DNA of 64,000 bases from Craspedostauros australis (taxonomy: Eukaryota > Bacillariophyta > Bacillariophyceae > Mastogloiales > Achnanthaceae): contig JAMXDE010000004.1 of the NCBI GenBank assembly GCA_026770025.1, forward strand, positions 2,170,001 to 2,234,000. Reading direction: 5' to 3'. Made by a program: the position numbers and the translations under genes. Within the stretch, counting starts at the first letter, position 1. Each line of letters opens with the position of its first letter. Positions 32,524-41,611 of this stretch are shown in pieces. The notes below the pieces were generated by a model. That model was given only the letters and a program-made list of their open reading frames with translations. It was not told where the DNA came from and searched no databases.

Positions 32524-34548
32524 TTACCTTGTGTTGGTAAGCACGTACTTGGTGTCTGGAGAGAAGTAGTTGTAACCCTCCACGCCTCTGTCGCTCTGGA
32601 ACTTCATCTCCTGGCGGACATCCTGGAAGGTCGCCTCCTTCTGTTGGATGAGATAGTCCCAGTTGGTCTCTTCGCACGAGTCCATGAGATCCTCGCAGCA
32701 CAGCGTGCAGCAGGTGCAGTCGACCTCCTTGCTGGAATGCGGTGAACCCGCGGATGGCTTCGCGCAGTCGGCGGACATGATGCCGATCCGGCACTGGCCA
32801 TCGACCTTGGCGTTCTGTCCGAGGTCGCCGCTGACGCTGTTGCCGTCGACGAGGAAGACATCGAGGGTGTCCATCGCCGTGATGGCGGGTGGGACGACGT
32901 CGTCGAGCTTGTTGTCGTTGAGGAGGAGGTACTGCAGCTTTGGAAGTTCCGAGAGATCGGTAGGGATGCCACCCTCGAGCTCGTTGTGGCCCAGATCCAG
33001 CATCTTGAGGTTGCCGAGGATTTTGAGACCCGTCGGGATGGGGCCCTCGAGGTTCGTGTTTGCCAAGCTCAAGAACTCGAGCAGGGGAAAGTTGCCTATC
33101 CAGTCCGGTATGACCTGCGTGGAGCCCTGGCCGAAGTTGTTCAAGTTGAGGTACCTGAGCTTCTTAAGATCGTGAAGTTCTATGATGAAGATGTTCTCCA
33201 TCTTGTTGTGAGAAGCATCGAAATGCTTGAGGCTTGTCTGAAGCTTCTTGATCTTCGTTGGCATGACACCCCCGAAATCGTTGTTGCTGATGTCGATGTA
33301 CTCGATCTTGCTGAAGCCATCTTCTGGGAAGATGAGGTGCCACTGCGTGCTGCCTCCGATGTTGTTGTTGGAGACGTCGAGGTATCGGAGCTTGGGCATG
33401 GTGAAGAATGGGCTGTGGGTCATGGGTCCTCTGAACTTGTTGTTGCCGATCGACAAGACCTCGAGGTCTTCGAAATGGTTGAACGAGGTCTCTCTCATGG
33501 TCTGTTCGATGAGGTTGTTGCCGATGTAGAGTTCACGCAACGAGCGGATGTCGTCGATGTACTTGTAACCACCGGTGATTTGGTTGCCATCCACGGCGAG
33601 GAGCTGCAGCTTCTGGAGGAGGTTCATCGCTGGAGGGAACTCTCCGTCGATGTTGTTGTTGGAGAGACTGAGGACCTCCAGGTCGGTCATCTTCTGGACG
33701 GTGTTCGTGATGGGCCCGCTGAGGTCGTTGTTGGACATGGAGAGGCGCTTGAGGGTTCGGATGGAGGGAATGACGGATCGGCCCGTGATCTTGTTGCCGT
33801 CCAGCTCGAGCGAGACGAGCTTCTTGAGCATCTCGAACTCGATGATGGGGAACTCTCCCGCAAGGCCCATTCCCGGCATGCGGAAGCTGGTGATCTCGTC
33901 GAGGCTGTTGCAGCCGATTCCCAGCTCCCTCTCGTAGTTGAGTCTGGTGCTTGGATCGGAAATGGAAATGTCCTCGTAGAGGCCGTTCCAGTCGCATTCG
34001 CTGGAGGTTGGTTCCAGCATGCCGAGCTCACGTCGCGTCGCACGCGGCACGAGGGAAAAGGTGAAGACCGCGACGACGTATCGCTGGATGAAGGCTGCGG
34101 CGGTGGCCTTGGTATCCTTGCCTTGCACCGGCTCCGTGAGGCCCATGTCGTCCACCTCGAGCATCCACTTGAGCGCCTTGTGCCGCGCGGACTTCGCATC
34201 ATCGAACAGGTTGGAGCGCCCCTCGTAGATATGCTTCTCGAGGAAGATGGCGGCGTCGCTGTCGATGATCGCGTCGCTGGAGGAGCTGCTGGAGGAGGAT
34301 CCACCGGTGCCCGCGAGGATGCCCACGACCACGATGAGAACCACCACGACCAGGGCCATGGTGGCGACGAGGAAGGAGCGGTTGGAGCTGCGGCCGTCTG
34401 CGTCCGTGATCACGTTGGCGCCGCCCGCCTCCACGCTCTGCTGCATCTTGGCATCCTCGACGCTGGGCAGCTGGTTCCCATCTTCTGCGGTTGGTGACAT
34501 CACCGTGCCTTGAACTGCGTTTGCGTCCTCCATGCTGATCTCTTGCAT
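32524..34548 (-). CDS. LRR membrane protein, single exon
   Basis: 674 residues. Acidic cytosolic N-terminus, one membrane helix at 59-81 (VATMALVVVVLIVVVGILAG), a Ser run, a juxtamembrane region, then about 13 LRRs (ENIFIIELHDLKKLRYLNL and similar) and a Cys-rich cluster at about 608-624 (VDCTCCTLCCEDLMDSC) with a 50-residue tail. The predicted orientation is N-in with LRRs outside. It shares its whole architecture with the gene at 3-2963 but has no introns in the LRR region. The stop TAA lies inside a perfect donor context (ACAAG/GTAAGC), so a spliced isoform with a different C-terminus is possible. No kinase domain is present, so signalling would need a partner. Confidence 0.87.
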   Translation of the reverse strand: MQEISMEDANAVQGTVMSPTAEDGNQLPSVEDAKMQQSVEAGGANVITDADGRSSNRSFLVATMALVVVVLIVVVGILAGTGGSSSSSSSSDAIIDSDAAIFLEKHIYEGRSNLFDDAKSARHKALKWMLEVDDMGLTEPVQGKDTKATAAAFIQRYVVAVFTFSLVPRATRRELGMLEPTSSECDWNGLYEDISISDPSTRLNYERELGIGCNSLDEITSFRMPGMGLAGEFPIIEFEMLKKLVSLELDGNKITGRSVIPSIRTLKRLSMSNNDLSGPITNTVQKMTDLEVLSLSNNNIDGEFPPAMNLLQKLQLLAVDGNQITGGYKYIDDIRSLRELYIGNNLIEQTMRETSFNHFEDLEVLSIGNNKFRGPMTHSPFFTMPKLRYLDVSNNNIGGSTQWHLIFPEDGFSKIEYIDISNNDFGGVMPTKIKKLQTSLKHFDASHNKMENIFIIELHDLKKLRYLNLNNFGQGSTQVIPDWIGNFPLLEFLSLANTNLEGPIPTGLKILGNLKMLDLGHNELEGGIPTDLSELPKLQYLLLNDNKLDDVVPPAITAMDTLDVFLVDGNSVSGDLGQNAKVDGQCRIGIMSADCAKPSAGSPHSSKEVDCTCCTLCCEDLMDSCEETNWDYLIQQKEATFQDVRQEMKFQSDRGVEGYNYFSPDTKYVLTNTR

Positions 34549-35594
34549 TTTGTGACTTGATTTTGATCTGCTGCTTTGCGGCAGAGATGGACAAGTTGCA
34601 GGTTGGTTGCAGGTTGGTGGGTGTTACTTGTGTTGGAGCATCCGTCGTCCCACTCTCTGGCGTGCCGGCTGTTCTCGTCGTCGCCGAATGGGAAAGTGTA
34701 AAGCGTCGAGCAGGGCAGGTGAGGGGAGTTGGGGTGATTGCGTGGTGGAGTGTACGTATAGTAGGAGTATGTACGTACCCTACTTAGAATGATGGTGGCG
34801 TGTGTGTGTGTGGAATCAAGAGAAATTGTGCGGCGGACTAATCGCGTCGTCGTCGAATGATGGGTCTTCTTTCTCGGTTTCACGTGATTGGTCGCCAAAA
34901 TGGAGATGTGCACAACTCACAGTGGTGGGATCCTGTCTGCGCACCAATTTTCTGTTCTTTTTTAACGAATCTCCTCGCGTGCCAAAATTGGTGCACGCGC
35001 CACGAATCGAACAATCGTGTGAGCGAAGGCGCGCCAGACGAAAAGTCCCTCCAATGCGATGTCCGCGTTGTGTCCAAATTTCCTAATCACAAATTTTCTA
35101 TCGTATTCAACCCTGAAGTATGAACAACCGCTTCATTGCAACCAGTTCCTCGAGAGCGGCAGGAAACAATGAGATTGAACTCGTGTGTGTTCTCAGAATG
35201 ATAAAGAATTTCCGGACAGGTGGGAGATGATCCATGCCTGTTGAGTCGTGATGTCAACCATCGTGACGGAACTCCGAGGGTGCGGCCAACCAAAGTGACG
35301 AACGCCCTCTCTTTGACGACATCCAGCTCCAAAGAAGGGAACTCCGAGGGAGCGATGGTGGTGTCGAAAGAGGCAGAAAGGGATCCGCGCCAAGAGAAGG
35401 GATCTTGGCGTCCTGTTCGCATCACCCAGGAGCGCGTCAGTCGCAACAATGTCAAATCTTGGCCGCAGCAGCTGTCGATCTGTTATGGTGAGCGTTGCAT
35501 CTATCATTTTACAGTCGTACGAGGACGATTACTGCACGCATGTGTATTCTATCCGTATTCTCCAGAACACTCTCTGGCCACCATGGATGCCACC
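34549..35594. other. intergenic region, about 1 kb
   Basis: Upstream of the LRR gene and 3' of the ASCC2-like gene. Contains a 12-15 bp inverted repeat around AAAATTGGT (about 34936-35000) with a loop of some 35 bases. No credible gene. Confidence 0.45.
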
Positions 35595-37478
35595 TTACGG
35601 CACACCAAATGCACCTTGCTTCTTCTGCTTGTTGTCCCGACGTTGGTTGACCCTGTTGCCTGACTTGGGCTTCGTTCTTGGCTTGCCGCCACGTCCGCGG
35701 CCACGACCTCCTCCATTGCCACCACCTCGGCCTCCGGCTCCTCCTCCTCTGCCGTCGCCTGCGTTGCCGTTCGTTTTGTTGTTGCCGCTGCCGCCGCCGC
35801 CACTGTTTGCAGTATTGGCAGCATTTGCGTTGTTGTTAGCATTGGCCTTCTTCTTGTTGCGTCGTCCCGTGCGGACGACTCGGCCATTTTCATCCAAAAC
35901 CCTGCCTCCCTTGATCTTATCCGGTCCGCGGTACTTCTTTCCTGACTCCTCTCCTTCCCCTCCACTTTCCCCGCTGTCTCCGTCATCTTGGCCATCATCG
36001 CCATTCTGTTTCTTCTTGCTCTTTTGGATGTTTCCGGGCGGTCCCTTGCGATTGAGGTTGCGGTTCTCCTCCCAGAACGCCTGATCGGCCTCCTCCTCGC
36101 GTGCGTAGGCGTTGTACATCTTGATCTTTTCGTACTCATCGTTGGCTTGGCCACCGCGCTTGCCTTGCCCGCGACCGCGCGGTTGCCTGCGCGCGTTGGT
36201 GTCGTTGCCGTCATCCATCCAGCCGTTGTCCAGGTTGCCCAGGCCACCGTCTTGCATGTCGTCGTACTGATCGTCGTAGTCGTCGTCGTACTCATTCTTC
36301 TGCTGCCGCTGCACGTACAGGACGGCCTCGTATCGTTTCTGCTCCTTCTCTGCTTCCGCCGCGACGCGCTGCTTGACCAGCTGCCGGGCCTCCTCGCTCG
36401 CCTTGGCTTCGTCCTTGGAGCGCTCCTTCGCACGACGCGGCAGCTTGGGATCCAGGACCTGCAACGTCCCCGGATAGGTTGCGCGGTCGCCCAGCAGCAC
36501 CGTGATCGTGCGCTCGACGTCACCCTGATGCAACGACAGCGCCGTCTCGACGAATCCGGCACCGAAGTCCGGCAGAATCTGCTGCACCTGTTCGATGCGT
36601 CGTTCCAGTTCGTCGGCCGCCGATACCTGCACGCTTGTGGTGGGGGCGGGAGCAGCCTTGACGGCATCGCGGTGATGGTGCTTCTCGGCGTCCTTCTCGC
36701 GCGCGCTTTGCAGCATCTGCAGCAGGTACTCCAGCTGATCTTCGTCGAAGCTGGGCGACAGCAGCCGCACCGACGATTCCAGCGTGCGCTTGAGCGGTTC
36801 TGACCGGGTCTGCCATTCCTGTGCGGCGCCGAGGCAGTCCACCGACTCTTCTTCGATGCACCGAATGAGCTCCATCAGGGTTTCCAACGGATGTGAATCG
36901 TTCGCCTTTGTGGTTGGACTCGATTGTGTGGCGAAGAGAATGCCATCCAAGAGGAGGAACGATAGACACCCGCAGATGGTGTTTTTGGACCGCTCGTGCA
37001 GGTCCTTTATTCTGGAATGATCGTAGAGCGACGCAAGGCACCGCAGCAGATCTTCCGAACAGGCCAATTCGCAGGACCGGGGCGAGACTGACAGCAGTCC
37101 GTACAACGAGCTCGTGGCATCGATGAGGCTGGATGCGATCGCAGAAGGCTGTTTGGACTGGGACGATGGCCCTGCTGCCGAGGCATGCTGAGCCCTGAGC
37201 TTCACCAGAGCTTGTCGAAAGAATGAGAAGTATCGCTGAAGATACGATGCTGGCAGTGCATCCACCAAGTCTCGGAAGGATGCTTCGAGATGCGTCGACG
37301 GTGACTGCGACGACGATCGCGACGGTCGATACAAGATGACACCGATTCTCCACAGCCGTGCCGAAGTTGGAAGCAGCGGGGCCCCAACTACCGGTGATTC
37401 CAGCTGGCTGAGCAGGCTCTGTGCTGCGGACGCTTGAGATTCCGATGCCGCCATATCTTCCGTTGGATCAGCTCCCAT
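35595..37478 (-). CDS. ASCC2-like CUE-domain protein
   Basis: 627 residues, single exon, ATG at 37478. The helical N-terminal half (about 40-260) corresponds in position to the ASCC2 region that binds ASCC3. A CUE domain lies at about 290-332 (ELERRIEQVQQILPDFGAGF, then ETALSLHQGDVERTITVLLG) followed by LQVLDPKLPRR, as in ASCC2. An acidic EYDDDYDDQYDD segment parallels DEYDDTYDG in human ASCC2. The C-terminus is an RGG/Gly-Arg-rich RNA-binding tail (GGGRGRGRGGKPR). ASCC2 binds K63-linked ubiquitin and works with the ASCC3 helicase in alkylation repair and in splitting stalled ribosomes. Assignment rests on motif order, not on an alignment. Confidence 0.75.
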   Translation of the reverse strand: MGADPTEDMAASESQASAAQSLLSQLESPVVGAPLLPTSARLWRIGVILYRPSRSSSQSPSTHLEASFRDLVDALPASYLQRYFSFFRQALVKLRAQHASAAGPSSQSKQPSAIASSLIDATSSLYGLLSVSPRSCELACSEDLLRCLASLYDHSRIKDLHERSKNTICGCLSFLLLDGILFATQSSPTTKANDSHPLETLMELIRCIEEESVDCLGAAQEWQTRSEPLKRTLESSVRLLSPSFDEDQLEYLLQMLQSAREKDAEKHHHRDAVKAAPAPTTSVQVSAADELERRIEQVQQILPDFGAGFVETALSLHQGDVERTITVLLGDRATYPGTLQVLDPKLPRRAKERSKDEAKASEEARQLVKQRVAAEAEKEQKRYEAVLYVQRQQKNEYDDDYDDQYDDMQDGGLGNLDNGWMDDGNDTNARRQPRGRGQGKRGGQANDEYEKIKMYNAYAREEEADQAFWEENRNLNRKGPPGNIQKSKKKQNGDDGQDDGDSGESGGEGEESGKKYRGPDKIKGGRVLDENGRVVRTGRRNKKKANANNNANAANTANSGGGGSGNNKTNGNAGDGRGGGAGGRGGGNGGGRGRGRGGKPRTKPKSGNRVNQRRDNKQKKQGAFGVP

Positions 37479-38760
37479 CGCGATATCTTTGGTGATGGAC
37501 GGTACTGCTGTTGCGAGTGTGGATGTTGGTGTTTTTACAATGCCTGTTGCGTCTTGGAGAGTATAGTATAGTATTATATTCTATAATATAACGCAATGCG
37601 TAGAGGTTGGACACAATCAAATTGTTCTCGATCTACGAGTACTTGAGCAGGACAAGCAATGTGTGATGTGTGATGTGTGATGTGTGATGTGGTGTCTCTG
37701 GTTTTGAGCTTTGTGTGGCTCCTGGGTCTCTTGATTTGTTTTTGTGGTTGTGGCTGTCGTCATTGCGTTTCTCTTGGAATCTTCAGTGATCCTTCTGATA
37801 TTCAGACGTGGATAGATGACATCAAGAAGTGCACGACTGAGGTACAACATCACCAACACGCCAAACACGAGTCGGGACAACACCGAGACGAGTCGCTCCA
37901 TTCAAATGTCATCGATGGTGGCACTCTCTCTGTCTGTCTCTCTGCCTCTCCGGAGAGTAGATAGTACGTATGTCATGCCCTCCTCGATCGTTTGTAAAAT
38001 TGCATGATGGAATGAATGAAATGCACCACGGATACTCGATGCATCCGAGGGCTCGAATCGGTTGGGTGGTGGTCTGGAGAGGAAATAATCGATGGGAAAG
38101 GGGCAGCAACTGCAACTACCTCCGCAATACAGAAGGATTTGGGTCGCCTCTCCAGAACGCGCCAAGCACAAGCCCTCCATGTCCTGCTGTGGTTCTTCTT
38201 TCGCCATCTCCGTCCACACCACAGACAAGTACATACGTGACCGCTGCATGCTATTGTCGCACCAATACAATACGTACAATAGACGAGGTTTGACCGTTCG
38301 ATTGTTTGCCTTTCGACTCGTATATAATGTACAGTGGCTGGAAGAGTGGACAGAGCACACGCTGAGGTCGCACAATGAAGAGAGGAGACATGGAGTGAGG
38401 TTGCCATCTGGTAGACAGGAGGTGATTGCAAGCAAAGAGGAGGAAAGACATGATCGATGAACGAGTCGAGCGCAGCATCACTCATCGCATGATTGCCTCA
38501 TTTCTCAGTCTACCCCTCCAAAAAGATGAGAACAGTCGACGCACAACTGATGGCAACCCGCTTCGTCCCGAGTGCCTCCATCGAGATGGTCTGAGCATTG
38601 TATGCGATCAATAGAGACACCGGCAGACAAATGGTTTCGCGCAATACTTGTCGGTACGGAAATGATCGCCTGCAGAGCAAACCGACTCGGGGTACAAGAA
38701 CAGGTAACATGCGGCAGTTCAACTTTCAAACGAAGTCGTTTTTCGAAATCAACGCCGCTT
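37479..38760. other. intergenic region, about 1.3 kb
   Basis: Upstream of the ASCC2-like gene and 3' of the Rieske gene. Holds an AT-rich palindromic stretch (37560-37592, TATTATA and TATAATA arms) and a 7-bp GTGTGAT repeat (37661-37692). Open frames on both strands look random. Confidence 0.45.
37661..37692. repeat. 7-bp tandem repeat
   Basis: About 4.5 copies of GTGTGAT, some 180 bp upstream of the ASCC2-like start codon. Confidence 0.85.
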
Positions 38761-40584
38761 CTATTGCTTCTTCTTCTTCTTCTCATCCGCCGCGACCGGC
38801 GAATTCAATCGCACTTCAATATTCTTTCCACGCGCCCGGACATCAAACACAGCCAACGCCGCCTCCGGTTTGACAGCACCTGTGATCTTTCCCAACACGG
38901 GTGGGTACGGGCACCATTCTCCTCGTACTTGACCGCTTTCAAGTGCGAAGGCTGTTTTATGCAACGGGCAGACGATGCAGTCCTCGCATCCATCATTGGA
39001 GAGCATCTTGGCGATGTTGATTTCTTGCATTTGGATGTCATCCTTCGACGATGCGATGCTGTCGCTGTTGGTGATGTCGTCAGTGCCCGTTTGTGATAGC
39101 ATGTTGCCGGTGGGCGAGGCGCTTTCCATTGGGCGTCGTTCCAACGTCCCCACCTCCAACGGTGTGCCCAGGTGAGGACAGGAATTGGCGATGCAATGCA
39201 ACGCGGATCCATCCTTGGATGCCACGAGAAGCAGATCCAATCCAGCTGCTGTGACCGGGAGGATCTCACCAGGTGATATGCGCGTCTTGGGGCATACGAC
39301 GATCCATTCTTCTGTGCCGCCGTCATCTTGAAAGGATGAGAAGATGTTGGAAACGAAACTCTGTGTTGCACTCAACACGTTTCCACGTTTTGATTTGTCG
39401 TTGGTACTGTCGTCGTAGTCATCATCACCATTTCTGTCTTTGTTGTTACTCCGCTTGGTCTTGGATTTCGGCGGCTTTGAGGTATCGCTGCTGCTGCTGC
39501 TGCTGCTGGTCTTGTTCTGGCGCCGCCTTTCCTCTTGTCGTATCCTCTTCTTGGCCTCATATTCCATCTCAACCCGCTTTTGCTCTTCGAACCGATCGCG
39601 ATTGCGCTGATCAGCAAGCTTTTGTGCTCCAATTCGTTTTGTGCTGTCAGCAGCATCGCCTGATGCAAGTGCTCCTTGGCCCGTCCTTCGTTGCCGCACC
39701 TGTTCCAGTAGAATTTGGTCCCTCACCGATTTCGATTTATCGCTCTGCTTGTTGAGTTCGTTTCTGATTTTGGATACGTCCTGATCGGCCTGGTTGAAGA
39801 CCGACGCCATAATGTTGGATGTGTTCAGTGCTTGCGATAGGATGTACTGCGAATCGATGGTGCTCATGGGCGACTCCTGCGCTAGCTTGACCAGCAACCG
39901 CTGCTCTTCGTTGCGCTTCTTCGTGGCCCGCCGTTTTCTCCAAAAAATCGAAACCGGATTGCTCCCGTAGACCGCGTCATCATTCGCACCGTCTCCACCT
40001 TGATCGGCGCCGTTGTCGCCATCTTGGGCTCTGGCCGCTTTCAATTTGGCCTTGTCCTTCCGCTTCTCGGTCTTCTTCTTTTCCTTTTCCTCCTTCCTCT
40101 TCTGCCGTCGTTCTTTCCTCGAGGCCTTGCCGTTGGCGTCATCATCCTCGTCGTAGGCATCGTCAGCTCCATCATTCGACGAAAACATGGTGCGCATCAA
40201 ATTGCCAGCCACGCTGCCACCGCTTTTGGCAGATGACTTCGTCGCGGCTGTCTCATCAGTCTCTTTGTCTTTAGTATGGGTCTTCTTCTTCTTTTGCTTG
40301 TTGTCGTTCTTGTCCTTCTTGTTGTCCTTCAGTTGCTCTGAGTTGACCGCGAACAGCTGTGTCGTCGCGCATCGTCGCAGACGGATGGGTTGCCACCGGT
40401 CAACGAATGATGGAGACTGCGGTGAAGACGATGGCGCGCACGTTCTGGCGACATCGCCTGTCATGGACCGGCATCCATGATGTATCCGCGCGCAGCAATG
40501 TATGTGCTGCAATGCCAAGATCCTCGCATCTGCTGGATGGCATAGCAGCAACGCGAACGGCAGCAGGAATCGAATCATGGTCAT
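38761..40584 (-). CDS. Rieske [2Fe-2S] protein with signal peptide and charged linker
   Basis: 607 residues, single exon. ATG 40584 was chosen because it starts a clear signal peptide (MIRFLLPFALLLCHPADA). There follow about 400 residues of Lys/Asp/Glu/Arg-rich, partly coiled-coil sequence, then a C-terminal Rieske domain (about 430-600). Cluster ligands are CPH (C469, H471) and CPLH (C539, H542). The spacing between the two boxes is 67 residues against the usual 15-20, owing to a polar insert. The domain resembles Rieske ferredoxins and the N-terminal Rieske part of oxygenases, but no oxygenase catalytic domain is attached. Signal peptide plus a polar leader could mean plastid targeting, although no clear A-F motif is visible. 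Function: probably electron transfer. A TGACGTCA palindrome lies about 300 bp upstream. Confidence 0.85.
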   Translation of the reverse strand: MTMIRFLLPFALLLCHPADARILALQHIHCCARIHHGCRSMTGDVARTCAPSSSPQSPSFVDRWQPIRLRRCATTQLFAVNSEQLKDNKKDKNDNKQKKKKTHTKDKETDETAATKSSAKSGGSVAGNLMRTMFSSNDGADDAYDEDDDANGKASRKERRQKRKEEKEKKKTEKRKDKAKLKAARAQDGDNGADQGGDGANDDAVYGSNPVSIFWRKRRATKKRNEEQRLLVKLAQESPMSTIDSQYILSQALNTSNIMASVFNQADQDVSKIRNELNKQSDKSKSVRDQILLEQVRQRRTGQGALASGDAADSTKRIGAQKLADQRNRDRFEEQKRVEMEYEAKKRIRQEERRRQNKTSSSSSSSDTSKPPKSKTKRSNNKDRNGDDDYDDSTNDKSKRGNVLSATQSFVSNIFSSFQDDGGTEEWIVVCPKTRISPGEILPVTAAGLDLLLVASKDGSALHCIANSCPHLGTPLEVGTLERRPMESASPTGNMLSQTGTDDITNSDSIASSKDDIQMQEINIAKMLSNDGCEDCIVCPLHKTAFALESGQVRGEWCPYPPVLGKITGAVKPEAALAVFDVRARGKNIEVRLNSPVAADEKKKKKQ

Positions 40585-41611
40585 GGCCGCCGTTTGGACG
40601 CTCGCCGGCTTCGTTGTCGTCGTTGCCGTCCAGTGACAGGAATGGCGTTGCCGTCTCATTGTCGTCGTCGTTGGTGTGTTGTCGTGGATCGTGGAGGTGC
40701 AGCAATCATCCAATGCATTTGGATGTGATGCGCTCGTGTTTGATTGCGGTGTCAAAGAGGTTGCTGGGCTTTGTTGTGCGTTCGGGACGAGCCACACCAA
40801 CCTTCAAGACCAAAGGATCGACAGACACGAGTGTCACGCTTTGGTTGGTCGGATTTGCAACGTTGCGAAATGACGTCTTTGTGACGTCATGCAATCAATC
40901 AATCAATCGGTTGATCGGCCAGCCAAGAGAACACAAAAATTGTTCGACGCGTTGTCCGCAGAGAGAGAGATGCCGAACCGATGAAATTGCCGACAGGCTT
41001 CCCCAATCAATCGCCGTGATGCCGATTCGATGTGCTGCGCCCACCTTCGGGCACGCCCTGCACCACATTGCGTGGATACCATTGCCTTGCGACACTGAAC
41101 TATGTATGGCGCGCCATGCATACCATGCTCGACGACTACTCCAGATGTCATACCCGATCATACTCTGCCGGAAAATGCTCTGTATGAAAGAAATGCCACT
41201 GTACTGGTACAATGACTGGTCTATTTCCGTATGCATATGCACTTCAAAATGAATATGTATGTGTGTACTCGTATGTAAGTAGTATACCCGTATCAATATC
41301 AATGTTCATGCCCATCCCTTTCCAATCTCCGAGTTCGTGCATGGTGTACAAGGTTGCGTCCCGACTGAAGCTTCCACCAGGTCCCTACAGAAGCGTTTCG
41401 ACATACGCACGTCAGCGCAGAAGCGAAGAGAAGAAGTGAATCGGCGAGAAATCCGTAAGTGTACGGAACCAATGTCTCGGCGACGCACACTGTCACGAAC
41501 TCCGAGGTGGATGGCTGGGCATCGATCCCATTTCTCCCTGTTCGAGCTGAGCGGCCAGCTCACTTCACTTCAATTCGACTCGACTTAGCTCGACGCGACA
41601 AAGCCCGGACC
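40585..41611. other. intergenic region, about 1 kb
   Basis: Upstream of the Rieske gene and 3' of the DUF1415-like gene. Includes TGACGTC and TGACGTCA (40871-40889) followed by a short AATC tandem tract. A TACTCGTA word lies near 41266. No gene seen. Confidence 0.45.
40871..40889. promoter_or_regulatory. paired CRE-type elements upstream of the Rieske gene
   Basis: TGACGTC and, 4 bases on, the full palindrome TGACGTCA, 287-305 bp upstream of the start codon. Diatom CO2/light-response elements bound by bZIP factors share the TGACGT core. Function here is inferred only. Confidence 0.35.

Noticed and set aside
32986-34497. 503-residue plus-strand open frame inside the LRR gene
   Set aside because: Antisense shadow of the repetitive LRR coding sequence; the acidic Val/Glu pattern reflects the complementary Leu codons.
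34981-35030. tRNA-like GTTCGATTC word on the minus strand
   Set aside because: The flanking bases do not pair into a T-arm and no acceptor or anticodon arm can be built.
35549-36667. 372-residue Arg/Thr/Ser-rich minus-strand frame
   Set aside because: Frame-shifted shadow of the ASCC2-like gene; the composition comes from the acidic and Gly/Arg codons of the real frame.
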